Source: Pseudeuparius sepicola
Taxonomy: Eukaryota; Arthropoda; Insecta; Coleoptera; Anthribidae
DNA length: 64,000 nt
NCBI GenBank assembly: GCA_963920635.1
Contig: OY987301.1
Span: 13,856,501-13,920,500, forward strand
Direction: 5' to 3'
This document shows positions 1 through 9,968 of the stretch, in pieces (within the stretch, counting starts at the first letter, position 1; every line of letters starts with the position of its first letter). The notes beneath the pieces are model-generated. The model saw nothing but the letters and a program-made list of their open reading frames with translations. It was not told the origin of the DNA and searched no databases. Both the position numbers and the translations under genes were made by a program.

Positions 1-88
1 CGCAGTCGGTTCATGGACGGGTGATCCCTTGTGATTATTTTTTTGCCTAATAAAACTTTTCCCGATTTAAAAAAATATATAATATAGG

Positions 89-1601
89 TACACTAGTGTG
101 TCCTGGATAAGAATGAACAGCATGGGGATATTGCAAACGGTGAGAGCAACAGTTAGATGGGGAAAAAGTTGTCCAATTTTGAGGTCAATAAAATGACACA
201 AACAGATTTCTAATATCTTTTTTCGTTTTTGAGTTATTTTGAAAAAAGTAAAATTTTGCGTTTTCGATTTTATTTTTTTCTGAAGTTGTTATCACAGATA
301 GAAAAAAAAAGAAAAACACTTTCTTATGGAATTTTTTAACGGGCTTTAAGATGGCGCTTTTAGATTTGTTCTACAACGTTTCGGTTTTGAGAAACCATCT
401 TCAACTTTATTTTTTAAATACGGACCTGGATTTTTTTGCAGATTTTAAAAGCACTTTTCATTGCAAACACCTTGATGTATGACACGAAATATCATTAAAA
501 TGTTTTGGGACAATTATACTGAAAATTCTTTTTTTTTTCATTCATTTTTTTCTAATGCGGCCCTGTATTTAATAATAAGAAGTGTAAATATTAATCAGTA
601 TTGTCAACAATTTAACTTACAACTTATCTTTCAATTGAAGAACTAAAAAAGGACGGCAAAGACTACTAACAGTCACATACGATAAATAAAAATCCTCCAC
701 CTAGAAGGCTTTGAAACAACGAAACCAACCCCTTGTCATTTGTCATAACTCCCACTGTATCATTTAGTTAATAATTATTAAAAATAGAGGGTGCTTTTTC
801 AAATAACGACAAATTTAACATCTTAGCATATCTTGTGTCACAGAAATAGTGTAGAGGCCGAACGAATGTATTGTTGCAATTAATAAATGGCAAAAAAGTT
901 ATTGGTTTCGTTGGCTTAAAGCTTTTTTCTCACAATTAGAAAGAGGGAAGAATTTATTCCAAAACACAATGCGACACTGTTTGCTGTACAACAACAGAGA
1001 CAAACAGAAACACTTACCAGACGCAGGGCCGTATTTAAAAATATTAAGTTTTATATAAATAAACTGTAAGTTAAATTGTTGTCAATACTGATTAATATTT
1101 AGACTTCTTATTATTAAATACAGGGCCGCAATAGAAAAAAATTAATGAAAAAAAAGGAATTTTCAGTATAATTGTCTCAAACTCAAAACATTTTAAAAAT
1201 ATTTCGTGTCATAAATCATGGTATTTGCAATGAAAACTGCTTTCAAAATCTGCAAAAAATCCAGGTCCGTATTTAAAAAAATAAAGTTGAAGATGGTTTC
1301 TCAAAAACGAAACGTTGTAGAACAAATCTAAAAACTCCATCTTAAAGCCCGTTAAAAAGTGCCATAAGAAAGTGTTTTTCTTTTTTTATATCTGTGATAA
1401 CAACTTCAGAAAAAATAAAATCGAAAACGCAAAATTTTACTTTTTTAAAAATAACTCAAAAACAAAAAAGATATTAGAAATCTGTTTGTGCTATTTTATT
1501 GACCTCAAAATTGCGCAACTTTTTTCCCATTTAAGCGTTGCTCTATCTCTCACCGTTTGCAATATTCCCATGCTGTTCATTCTTATCCGGGACACAGTGT
1601 A
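89..1601. mobile_element. Foldback element, mariner-type ends, copy 1
   Basis: Long imperfect terminal inverted repeats: the stretch reading inwards from about 91 (TGTGTCCTGGATAAGAATGA) returns reverse-complemented at about 1550-1599. Arms are roughly 500 bp each (about 91-590 and 1095-1599) around a unique centre. The outer dinucleotides are TA at 89-90 and 1600-1601, as expected for Tc1/mariner-type insertion. The left tip has three extra bases relative to the right tip. No transposase is encoded; the 114-aa ORF near 1372 is a translation of the arm. A second copy of the same family lies at 25170-26852 and shares both arms and centre. Transcription through it would give a long hairpin RNA. 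Confidence 0.8.
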
Positions 1602-1618
1602 TATATATAATATGGACC

Positions 1619-1712
1619 TCGGCACTGAAGTTCTTTTTATGACTGTGGTTTATTTACTTCGGCCAGAGGCCTCGGCAACTAAATTCCACATGAGTCATAA
1701 AAACTTGAACTT
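1619..1712. repeat. Short inverted repeat shared with Penelope copy A upstream region
   Basis: A hairpin-like segment: GGCACTGAAGTTC near 1621 pairs with a complementary stretch ending near 1710. The sequence GCCTCGGCAACTAAATTCC at about 1668-1690 recurs reverse-complemented at about 34840-34863, immediately before the Penelope-like RT fragment. It is a dispersed repeat of unknown class, perhaps a Penelope-associated terminal sequence. Confidence 0.45.
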
Positions 1713-2015
1713 ATAAGAGAAAACATTTTTTTGTCCGTACCTACTTCTTGTATGTTGCAGCGACATCTTTCCAACAGTTTGAGATAAAAGGTAATTTAAA
1801 TCTGGTACTTACACATAATATAATCTATAAAAGTATTGACAGATTGCAGCAGAACGTATAATAACATACAATTTGTATTAATGTCGTCAGATTTGATCGT
1901 TTTTTAATGTTTACTTACTTACTTAACTTTAGGGCAATACGTCAGATTTTACTTTAAAAACCAAAGCCTACTAAGTACGACATATTTTTGGTGCTGCAAG
2001 ATTGGAGAAATCATA
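1713..2015. other. Unannotated AT-rich DNA
   Basis: No ORF, repeat or motif that I can support. It forms the left flank of the hAT insertion. Confidence 0.4.
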
Positions 2016-2214
2016 TTAGGTACCACGGGCGTAGCCAGGATTTAGTTTTGGGGGGGGGGGTTAGTTTGAGAAGTAAATAAAACAACAAAAATGTACTTAC
2101 ATGAAATTTAATATCTATATATTCATCCGAAAAACTACGACATATTTATAAAGTTCTTAACTTTAAATGAAATGGATAAATTAACTTCGTTCCTCTGCGC
2201 TAAATCTAAAACCA

Positions 2215-2514
2215 TTAAAGAAGAAATCTTCGGCTTTTTCTTTTAAATATATCCACTACTTCATATGCATGAATTTCTGTTCCATAGTGAATGTTCATTA
2301 GAGCCAAACCATTAAGTCTGTTTTCACTTGTAGTGTTTCGTAAATAGTTTTTCAGTCTCCTTAGGCTCGAGAAAGACCTTTCTGGGGTAGCAGTGGATAC
2401 AGGAATGGTAGCGAAGATTTGTAGTAATGTGTAAATATTAGGATAAAGGTTTTTATCGCACATATCTAGGCATTCCAAACTAGATTTCGGGGTAGGCAGT
2501 CTTCTTATCAGCAT
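2215..2514 (-). pseudogene. hAT transposase C-terminal dimerisation fragment
   Basis: The 99-aa minus-strand frame contains the typical hAT-C block: a T-A-T-P/S-ERSFS-LRRLK core followed by L-R-x-T and RLNGLALMNIH, ending in a basic tail. In intact hAT proteins this region forms the intertwined dimer around the RNase-H catalytic core. Here the core (zinc finger plus first catalytic acids) is absent, so the fragment cannot catalyse transposition. It lies out of frame with the N-terminal fragment at 2480-2647 across the deletion junction. Whether it is expressed as a dimerisation-only peptide is unknown. Confidence 0.85.
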
Positions 2515-2647
2515 GCAAGGTAGCTGAAGCTTTGATAGCTAAATCCAAATTAGTTTCTTTATTAGAAACCCCTTGACCTTGACTACACCACTTTTTCCAG
2601 TAGTCCATACCTTTAGGTTTATCACCCTTAATTTTTTTCCCCTCCAT
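2480..2647 (-). pseudogene. hAT transposase N-terminal remnant
   Basis: Starts MEGKK and runs about 55 codons through a lysine-rich, KGMDYWKKW-containing segment to a stop just past the deletion junction (AYPEI, stop). The reading frame is open further upstream, but the same MEGKK start is present in copy 2. In a full-length element this would be the protein's extreme N-terminus. Joined to the C-terminal block only by deletion, it has no catalytic domain. Confidence 0.7.
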
Positions 2648-2830
2648 TTTTCGACAGTAATAATGATTCACGTATCTATCCTTAACAAGGTCATCGAATA
2701 ACAGTGCACTAAAATAATTACTCACTTACACGGTACACTTAATTTTCTTCACTATTCGTTCACCACTTTTCACTTTTATTCGCTTCGAGTTCGCATGGAA
2801 CAATACTGCCGTAAGCGCGGTCACGCGCCG

Positions 2831-2838
2831 CTTATATA
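2831..2838 (-). promoter_or_regulatory. TATA box of the hAT element
   Basis: TATATAAG on the minus strand, in a GC-rich setting (GCTATATAAGCGGCGCG), about 185 bp upstream of the N-terminal ATG and oriented towards it. The corresponding segment is missing from copy 2, which may therefore be promoterless. Confidence 0.55.
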
Positions 2839-3157
2839 GCAGCCCAGTAGCCGTCCAGAAACTTCCACGAACTTCCACAAAGTTCCGCTCATTTCGACCG
2901 AGGGGCGTGGCGAATAATCGAGAAACAACGCAAAGTGTCCCTACAATACAAAATAGTTCGGCTGCAACTGCGTCTGCCTCTCGTCAAAAGATGGCGCTAG
3001 GCGCTACTATTACTACATATATTCAAACGTAATAATAATTTAACTCTTCACTCCTCGTATTTTTTCGGTATAATATTAGGTAATATTTTGCTTATTTCGA
3101 GGGGGGTTTGAACCCCCGAAACCCCCCCCCCCCCTTGGCTACGCCCGTGTTAGGTAC

Positions 3158-3856
3158 TATATTTTTATAAAAATTCAGACTATTCCACGCAAATCTGAAT
3201 CTGAGAAGAAGAAGAAACAAAGAATACACATCAAACTTTGCTCATTTGTTATGCAAATATGCGCAATATAAAATAGTGTTTGGGATGCATTTGACCCATT
3301 AATTTAAAAATAAACACAAAAATATACCGGAGGTGGTATGGTATTCAATGTGATCTGTGTGAACATCCACCTTAAACTCCTTTCATTTCACAACTGCTCA
3401 ATTTTGGACGTGTAGAATAATTATTCCCCCATATTATATCGACGTGAAAAGACACAGCGCGCTTAGGGTCAAAAGCTCAGTTTATCCTTCCCGCGGGTTC
3501 AATAAATCCATCCTTTGTATAAATGAACGGGTGGTTTATGTTTGTTTGCCTATCTCAACTGGGGAATATAAACGTTTAAGATGCGCCGTAAAGCACCTCC
3601 ATTTATACACATTGGACGTGTTTATGCCACACAAAACGGCGGATACAAGAATATCTGCGGTGTCCCTCGACTTTTGGCATCACGACTCGGGCGTGAAATA
3701 TAGACGAGCCGACCTTAGAGGAAGTCGAAGCATACTCCGCATGCGGGGTGTCCTATCAGTTTACATATGCACTGGCTGCGCAGCTTGCGCATCGGCGTAT
3801 CTTTTATATGGCTCGGCATGCGGCAAAAATCTAGTTACCATACTCACTATTACTAT
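3158..3856. promoter_or_regulatory. GC-richer, possibly conserved non-coding segment
   Basis: From about 3440 to 3790 the composition rises sharply against the AT-rich background and no repeat is visible. It holds a forkhead-like word (GTTTGTTT near 3540). A 155-codon frame at 3444-3911 has no recognisable domain and continues into the transposon end at 3858, so I do not call it a gene. A regulatory or other conserved element is the best guess. Confidence 0.3.
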
Positions 3857-4134
3857 GCAGGGTGTCCCAGAGAAGGTAGCCTGCCCTTTAACCCTAGTTT
3901 ATTGGTGTTAAAATATGTCGATGTAACCATATTTAAACCTAAAGTGTGCAATTCCCAATAAACATTTTTCGTTACAATAAGTGATAACTAGTTATATAAA
4001 TGTCATATGAAGGTTGCGGAGTTTTATATGAAAGAAATCGATAAGGGTTATATAAAATCAATGTATAGGTACTAGGGTTAGAAAAATATTTCCAACACCA
4101 TTTTATAGCACTTGCAGTGAATGTTACCACAACA

Positions 4135-4506
4135 TACAGTGTGGATAGAAATTGTGGAATATTGCTTATATTTCTTAAAATATTCCCCATATGAAACATT
4201 TGTTTTAATAAAAGTGTTAGGGGAAATTATTTCCCGTTTAGTGATATCAAGCAATCTTTCCTAGCACAAAAAATGTGGTTGCCATGGTAACCGACTTGAT
4301 TTTTTTAAATGGCACCGCATACCTATACGTTTTTTGGTGAAAATTGATACATCAAGTTAGCCATGCCGAAACCAGAACAATGCGAAACTGTCACTAGCTG
4401 TGTAACTGTGTACATTGTTACACTAAACGTACTTTTATTATTATTATTATTATTATTTTATTTTAAGAAATATAATCAATATTCCACAATTTCTATCCAC
4501 ACTGTA
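4135..4506. repeat. Internal inverted repeat, arms about 46 bp
   Basis: Arms at 4135-4180 and 4461-4506 (ACAGTGTGGATAGAAATTG and its complement) enclose about 280 bp. It may be a nested foldback element: the tips read TACAGTGTGGA, and TA is present outside. Confidence 0.6.
4435..4456. repeat. (ATT)n microsatellite
   Basis: About seven uninterrupted TTA units. Confidence 0.9.
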
Positions 4507-5923
4507 TAACACATGTTTGTATAAGAGCTTCCCATACCTAATGTTCCGAGTTATATAACAGCATTACTAATTACACAATTACTTCTATATAAAACCCTGC
4601 TAATATTGAACACATTATAGTTATACCTTTTGGTTGCTAATTTGGTACCAAATTAACTTTTATAGGCTTTTACAACTTTTAGTGATATAAATTACTCTTA
4701 TACAAATAATATGTTTTCATTTTAAATATGGCTGATTAACCACTTATTAATGTTAATATCTGCATGATGTACCTAGAGCATTATATTAAAAAACGAAAGA
4801 AAAATAAATAACAGACGGAGAGTGAAAATAAGTCAAGTATGTGATGTTAATGAGAAGAAATTGTTTGATATTGTGTAAAAGTCAAAGGAGTTTACTAAAA
4901 GTATACTAAAAACAGAAACACAAATTTAAGGTTCATACCGTGAAAATTAGTGTTTAACGGGTTAACCTACCGAAGGTTATGAAATTATTGCATCTCTGAG
5001 AGTGTCTTTAAAATATAGCTTTGGTTTTATAATAACACTAGCTGCTGGTAGCGTTGTATTATCTTTGGCTTTATAGTAACACTACTGATAGCGTCATATT
5101 ACATAAGAATATTTAGAAAACTCATAGTTTTATAAAAAACACTACAGAAGATTTGAAGCATTGTTTCAATTTACGAAACGTTACTCTAAGTGATATTATT
5201 ATCGCGCAAGCTTTTAACGGTAATTAAACATTATATATTTTATTCTTCGGAAATTTGAACGAAATATACTTTTATGTGACACAGACATATTTTTTAAAAC
5301 TTTTTTCTCGTAATTTTTGAAAATAAAAAAAAGTTTTTTAATAATGCAAACAACCTTGCTTATTTGAGAGTATTTCGAAGGCCTGTGAATTTTTGAAGGT
5401 ATGTTATTCATCCTTCCGTTAAAATTTCCTTGTCACACACAATTTCAAGTATAATGCTTAGCGAAACATCTATTAGGTATTGTACTTAGCAAAAATATTC
5501 ACATGTGACATGCCCAACCATAAAATTTTGAAGTGAGAGGAGAGTGTAGGCGCTCAACAATAACTAAAAAGAGATGGAAATATTACTAACACCATTAGGT
5601 ATAGGCAAAGTTTATAAGGGTAACTGCGTAACTGCAAACCTTATAGAAGAAAATTTAACTCTGAAAGTAGCCGGGTTATATTAGTAGGTTATAATATAAA
5701 GGTGAAGGAAACATTAATTTACTCTACTATAGGTTATATACTTTAAAGTCGTATAACGTTACTAAAATAGATGCTGATGACCTTCATAAATTGCTTAATT
5801 TAAGTGTTTTAATGTGTTTATAAAGGTAACCGAATAAAACCAAAAATGTTTATTGGATTACCATATTTTGAGGACAAGAACCTATGGTTAGTGGGTTGAC
5901 CTTCTTTTCTGGGATACCCTGTA

Positions 5924-7567
5924 TAAGTACAGGGTGTCAACGCTAAGCCTCCCACTAACTCTATAACTTTTTTGTGTTTTATGAAAGACATCCTTCAAGC
6001 GAAAGCTTAAAACAGTTCCAATATCAATCTCTACTTAATTTCCGTTTATTACAGTTTATTATTTTTTACTTGATTTTAATAACGCAATTACTCCTCGGAC
6101 AACCTTTTTTGCGATCATAACAGGCAAAATGTATACCCATACCACTAATCACTGTTTTATTACAAAACAGTGTCTGTAATTGTCTATATCCTGTAACTTC
6201 ATTTTTTTTACTCGAATCGTTCCCATGGGGGCTAAAAAATCGGCCTACCATTATGCCCCACAGGAATATTATTTGTTTTATAATTCTTTAGTAACGCCTA
6301 TTTTATTTTAATTCGTAAGTATCAGGTAGTTGGCTGGCGTACCCTTTAGCAAATCATCACTCAATACACGTGTCTGCTGGACATCCTGTTTGATATGCCA
6401 TCAGAAAAGAGTGTGTACGACCACGTATTCGTACGTAGGTGCCAAGGGTACAGGGTCGTTCAAAAATACATACATATGATGCATTAGAAGTGTTGGTTAA
6501 TAGTAAAAACTACTTATATAATTTGCTTGTAATAAAATTTAGAAAAATGAAATAGCTGGGCAACAGTATTTCTGTGCCCATATACAACTGTTTTAGTTTT
6601 TTCTGTCATGAAAGATATGAACTTCATTTTAGACCTCCCACTTCCTCCTTCAGGCACTTATACCTTCCAATAATTTTATACCTACCAATAGTAAAGTAAG
6701 TAGGCACTGAGGAACTGGTAATTGGTGGTTAATTACAGTTAACAGTAATGCCCATCTCGTAAAAAGGAAAAAAAACATAAACTGAAAGAGAAACCTACAA
6801 CCAATATTTGAAAACATGGAATATTTAATTTCTTTTCGTTTTGAATAGCCCAGTACACCACGAACCTTCTCGCGAATTATTGCCACTATTAAACTGCAAT
6901 TACTCTGCAAAACTCGAACAATTCATCAGCGTTTGCCAACTTATTATTATAAACAATTTTCTTGGCTCCAGGTGGAACAATGTATTATAATACACGTGAT
7001 ATGGAAATAAGTATCGTGCCAGGTGACATAAGGCATATTATATACGACAACCGGTCATTTTCTGAATTTTAAACGCAGCCTGGCCACCTACAAGCACCTC
7101 TCAATAACGGAGATGAAAGACGAGATTAAAGAGACAAAGGAATGGGAAAGGAGGCTAAGACAATTCACTTCAGAACTTTATTATTTAAATGACGAATTCT
7201 AGCTTAGTTTTATGATGGTTTGGCGCTGATAAAAATATAAAAAAATTAACGAGCTGAATTCCTTATTTGTGGACAAAATATTAAATAATATACTTTTAAA
7301 CTACCCGTACGGGGTATTCCGAAAGTAATAGTAGGTACGGGGTGGTCAAGTTATATGGATCACCTTAATAACTTTTTTATTGTTACAGCTGGAAAAAAAT
7401 TTAATAGAAAAGTTTTAGAGTTCCTATTGGACCAATGGAAAATAATTGAATATCGATTAAGATGTCTAACTATACAAATCCACAAAATCTTTAGTTTTGA
7501 CCTTCCTACCATGCAAATCCAGTGCCCACTAGGATTTTTTATAACCATGATTCTCGGTAAAAACATT
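5924..7567. other. Unannotated DNA
   Basis: Another TACAGGGTGTC-type tip starts at 5928 immediately after the preceding element, making an 18-bp palindrome CCCTGTATAAGTACAGGG across the junction. I could not find its partner end. The short ORFs in this stretch show no domain or homology. Confidence 0.4.
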
Positions 7568-7581
7568 TAGCGACTAGCGAC

Positions 7582-7610
7582 GAGGTATGTCCTTAATCAG
7601 GACATACCTC
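7582..7610. repeat. 29-bp perfect hairpin next to a 7-bp tandem repeat
   Basis: GAGGTATGTCCT, a 5-nt loop, then AGGACATACCTC: a perfect 12-bp stem. Directly to its left TAGCGAC is repeated twice in tandem (7568-7574 and 7575-7581). The layout recalls the palindromic micro-insertions elsewhere in the window, but no copy of the 7-mer follows on the right. Confidence 0.8.
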
Positions 7611-7739
7611 AAAAATGAAATTTGAACAATTCTACAGACTGTCATTTTTTAATTATGAAACAAGAGTATAGATATACCTACACTTTTGTTGCCAAATGAA
7701 AAGATGTACTAAAATGATGAAAATTGAGATTACAATTTT

Positions 7740-8960
7740 TTAATGGAAATAAAGGTGAATTTCGGAAAATATTAGGTCTTTCCGACGTAGTTCGACCCGT
7801 AGATGTCGGAAATAAAGGTTAAATTCCATTTCGTCCAGTCGTTTCCGAGAATTTCGTATTCAATGACCAAAATTGTCCAAAACCTCCAAAACGGAGGGGT
7901 CGAAATGTCAAAAAAATTATTTGCCCAAAACCGGTGAGCCCTATACCTTCGGGACCATGGCTAGATCGATTCGGCTGGTCGATTTACATAGGAAAAGTTC
8001 AATTTCACGGTAGAATTACGTTTAATTCGGACGCAGCAACAAAGTGGTAGAAAATCAGGCCATTTTCTATGCATACCCCATGGCAAAATCAAAATGATCA
8101 AAAATCGATCTATCGTCATCTCAATACGTAGGTTTTTTTTTCATGATTTTTTCGATTTTTTTTAATTAATGTTGGCTGGTTTTTATTAACATGCATATTC
8201 TTTAACTGTTTATAGGTATCTTGTTTCCTCAAACGAAAAAATATGTTCAAGCATGAATAATAGATATACAACTAAAAAATCGAACTTCGAGTTTTCACTT
8301 TCGATTTGACTTTGACGGCCATTTGCACACAAATGGATACTGTGAAAATTCCTGAAAAATTCCCTGCGCGCGTGGCGAATATTTCTCCGAGGTATTCGGG
8401 GGGTCAACCTCTTTGGAAACTGAAATTTCACGATTTTGCGAAAAAATTAAGATTAGCCGGGAACATGCTTATCCGACGCAGTTCGGCCCGTATAGAAACC
8501 GAAAATCCGAAATTGAACTCGGAAGCTTCTAAATGGCCGTCCAGCGCACTTTTTCGAAAGATATTTTTTTTCAATTTTTTTGGATGACCAGAGTGACTCC
8601 AAAACCAGCGTATCCGACGTAAATTGATAGAACACGGATCAGGCCTCCAAATTCCTCTCAAACTTTTCTATGCCTAGTATATTCATTAAAAAGTATAGCT
8701 TTTAATTTTAAACCACCCCACTATTTACCATTTACAACTCGCGCAAAAATAACCCAAAAAAATTCTAAATGGCAGGTCAGGAAGCTTTTTTCATATTTAA
8801 AAAAAAAGGAACCTATACTCTGAAAATGTTTTTTTTTGTCGATATGGGCCCATGATAGATGTCGGAAATGAAGCTTAAATTTTACTTCGTCCAGCTTCCG
8901 AAGTCAAGTGGAAAAAGTCATTTTTGGAAAACTGGGGCACTTGAGCCTTCCGGACCACGC
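7740..8960. repeat. Divergent repeated segment
   Basis: A phrase at about 7805-7845 (GATGTCGGAAATAAAGG, then a TTCGTCCAG block) recurs at about 8857-8895. Related words (CGACGTAG or CGACGCAG TTCG.CCCGTA) occur near 7787 and 8475. This suggests a decayed, internally repetitive transposable element. Short overlapping ORFs on both strands are not convincing. I cannot place its ends. Confidence 0.4.
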
Positions 8961-8999
8961 CGACGTAGGAAAAGTACTATATATTCCCCAGAAAAGTTC

Positions 9000-9920
9000 C
9001 ACACTAGGCAAAAAATGTAGGCATCTCCTTGCCTAGGCCTTGAAAACATTTGCGCAACTGTATACCTATAGCTAATGGGACTGCCTTTCTTCTAAAGTCA
9101 CTCGTACTCAAGCACAGTACCCGCAATTATTATCAATTTCATTGTTTTTGCCGTCCGTTTCGCACGGTTATACTTTACTATACACAAAGTGACTAAGAGT
9201 TCGCATAAAATTTGCCATATAGCTGGCCAATTATTGCCGGAGGCGCTTAGGCACTTTAAACCTATTAAACATCTCCAGTGGCGGCTCCAACGAGTGGACC
9301 CGAAGTTCAGAAGAGCCGATACCTATAACATGGATGTAAAATTATATTCCGTTGAGTTAACTGGAATCTCCAACTTATCAGTCGCTATCATACGTTGTTT
9401 TGCGGCGTCTATTGTGGAAACAATTAAAATTAACATAGTTAAGTCTCTAGTATGGTAATATGCACAAAGGACGGCAGGTCGAGGAACACGCGCGTTCCAA
9501 CCGAGAGAGTGACAGCTTTTCGCGAATTCAAATGCGGATGCAGGTACTTCCCGCTATTTTGTCGTACAGAAAATGGTTGGTAGCACCGCCACTGGACTCT
9601 GGATGTCGTATAGAGAAATAATTATTTAAGAAGCCTTTATTATTGTAATATGCGCCTGATGAAAACGTGTTTTTGTCGGGAGATGTAAAGGCGCCGCGGA
9701 GGCCGGCTGAATCGTAAAAATACAAAGATGTGTACCTGTGTAAATCGTCGCATTTCGTAGGTATATATCGCGTTTGGAGAGATGCTATGTAATCACGGCC
9801 TTAAGAGGCGCTTAAGCCGGTTCGCAATTTTTATGCTAGCATACACGGCTCGTCCTTAAAAACATTGTAAATATACACACAGAAAAATATATTTTCAAAT
9901 TAAAAATTAATAATATCAAT
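9000..9920. other. Mixed-composition DNA, possible regulatory patches
   Basis: No coding support. Moderately GC-rich patches occur at about 9120-9330 and 9470-9720. Nothing repeats elsewhere in the window. Confidence 0.3.
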
Positions 9921-9923
9921 CTA

Positions 9924-9944
9924 AATAATAATAATAATAATAAT
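9924..9944. repeat. (AAT)n at the 5' junction of the LINE
   Basis: Seven AAT units directly precede the LINE-derived sequence. The same triplet repeat follows the element at 12656-12675. Confidence 0.9.
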
Positions 9945-9968
9945 TCCGCAACGGCAGTCACCACTGTA

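Larger units (their letters stand above)
2024..3149 (-). mobile_element. Internally deleted hAT transposon, copy 1
   Basis: Terminal inverted repeats begin CACGGGCGTAGCCAGG and end in the reverse complement (CTACGCCCGTG), followed inwards by G-runs and C-runs. Perfect 8-bp target-site duplications TTAGGTAC flank it at 2016-2023 and 3150-3157, the hAT superfamily signature. The interior encodes, on the minus strand, a transposase N-terminal piece and the hAT C-terminal dimerisation region, with the catalytic middle missing. Copy 2 (39641-40662, opposite orientation) has the same internal junction, so both descend from one deleted progenitor that must be mobilised in trans. Copy 1 keeps about 100 bp of GC-rich promoter-side sequence that copy 2 lacks. 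Confidence 0.93.
3858..5921. mobile_element. 2-kb non-coding element with mariner-type ends
   Basis: Left end CAGGGTGTCCCAGAGAAGG and right end CTTTTCTGGGATACCCTG are inverted copies. Similarity continues about 110 bp inwards (CAATAAACATTTTT near 3957, its complement near 5850). TA follows the right end (5922-5923); the left position reads TG, a likely mutated TA. No transposase is encoded. The interior is AT-rich with recurrent GTTATATA words and an internal inverted repeat (4135-4506). The boundaries are well supported by the paired ends, but the class assignment rests only on TA and tip sequence. Confidence 0.6.

Noticed and set aside
3444..3911. 155-codon frame as a host gene
   Set aside because: No recognisable domain, and its end runs into a transposon tip. 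The underlying GC-richer DNA is open in several frames.
7355..7570. Overlapping 71- and 68-codon frames on opposite strands
   Set aside because: No homology, and the two cover the same bases, as expected by chance in this composition.
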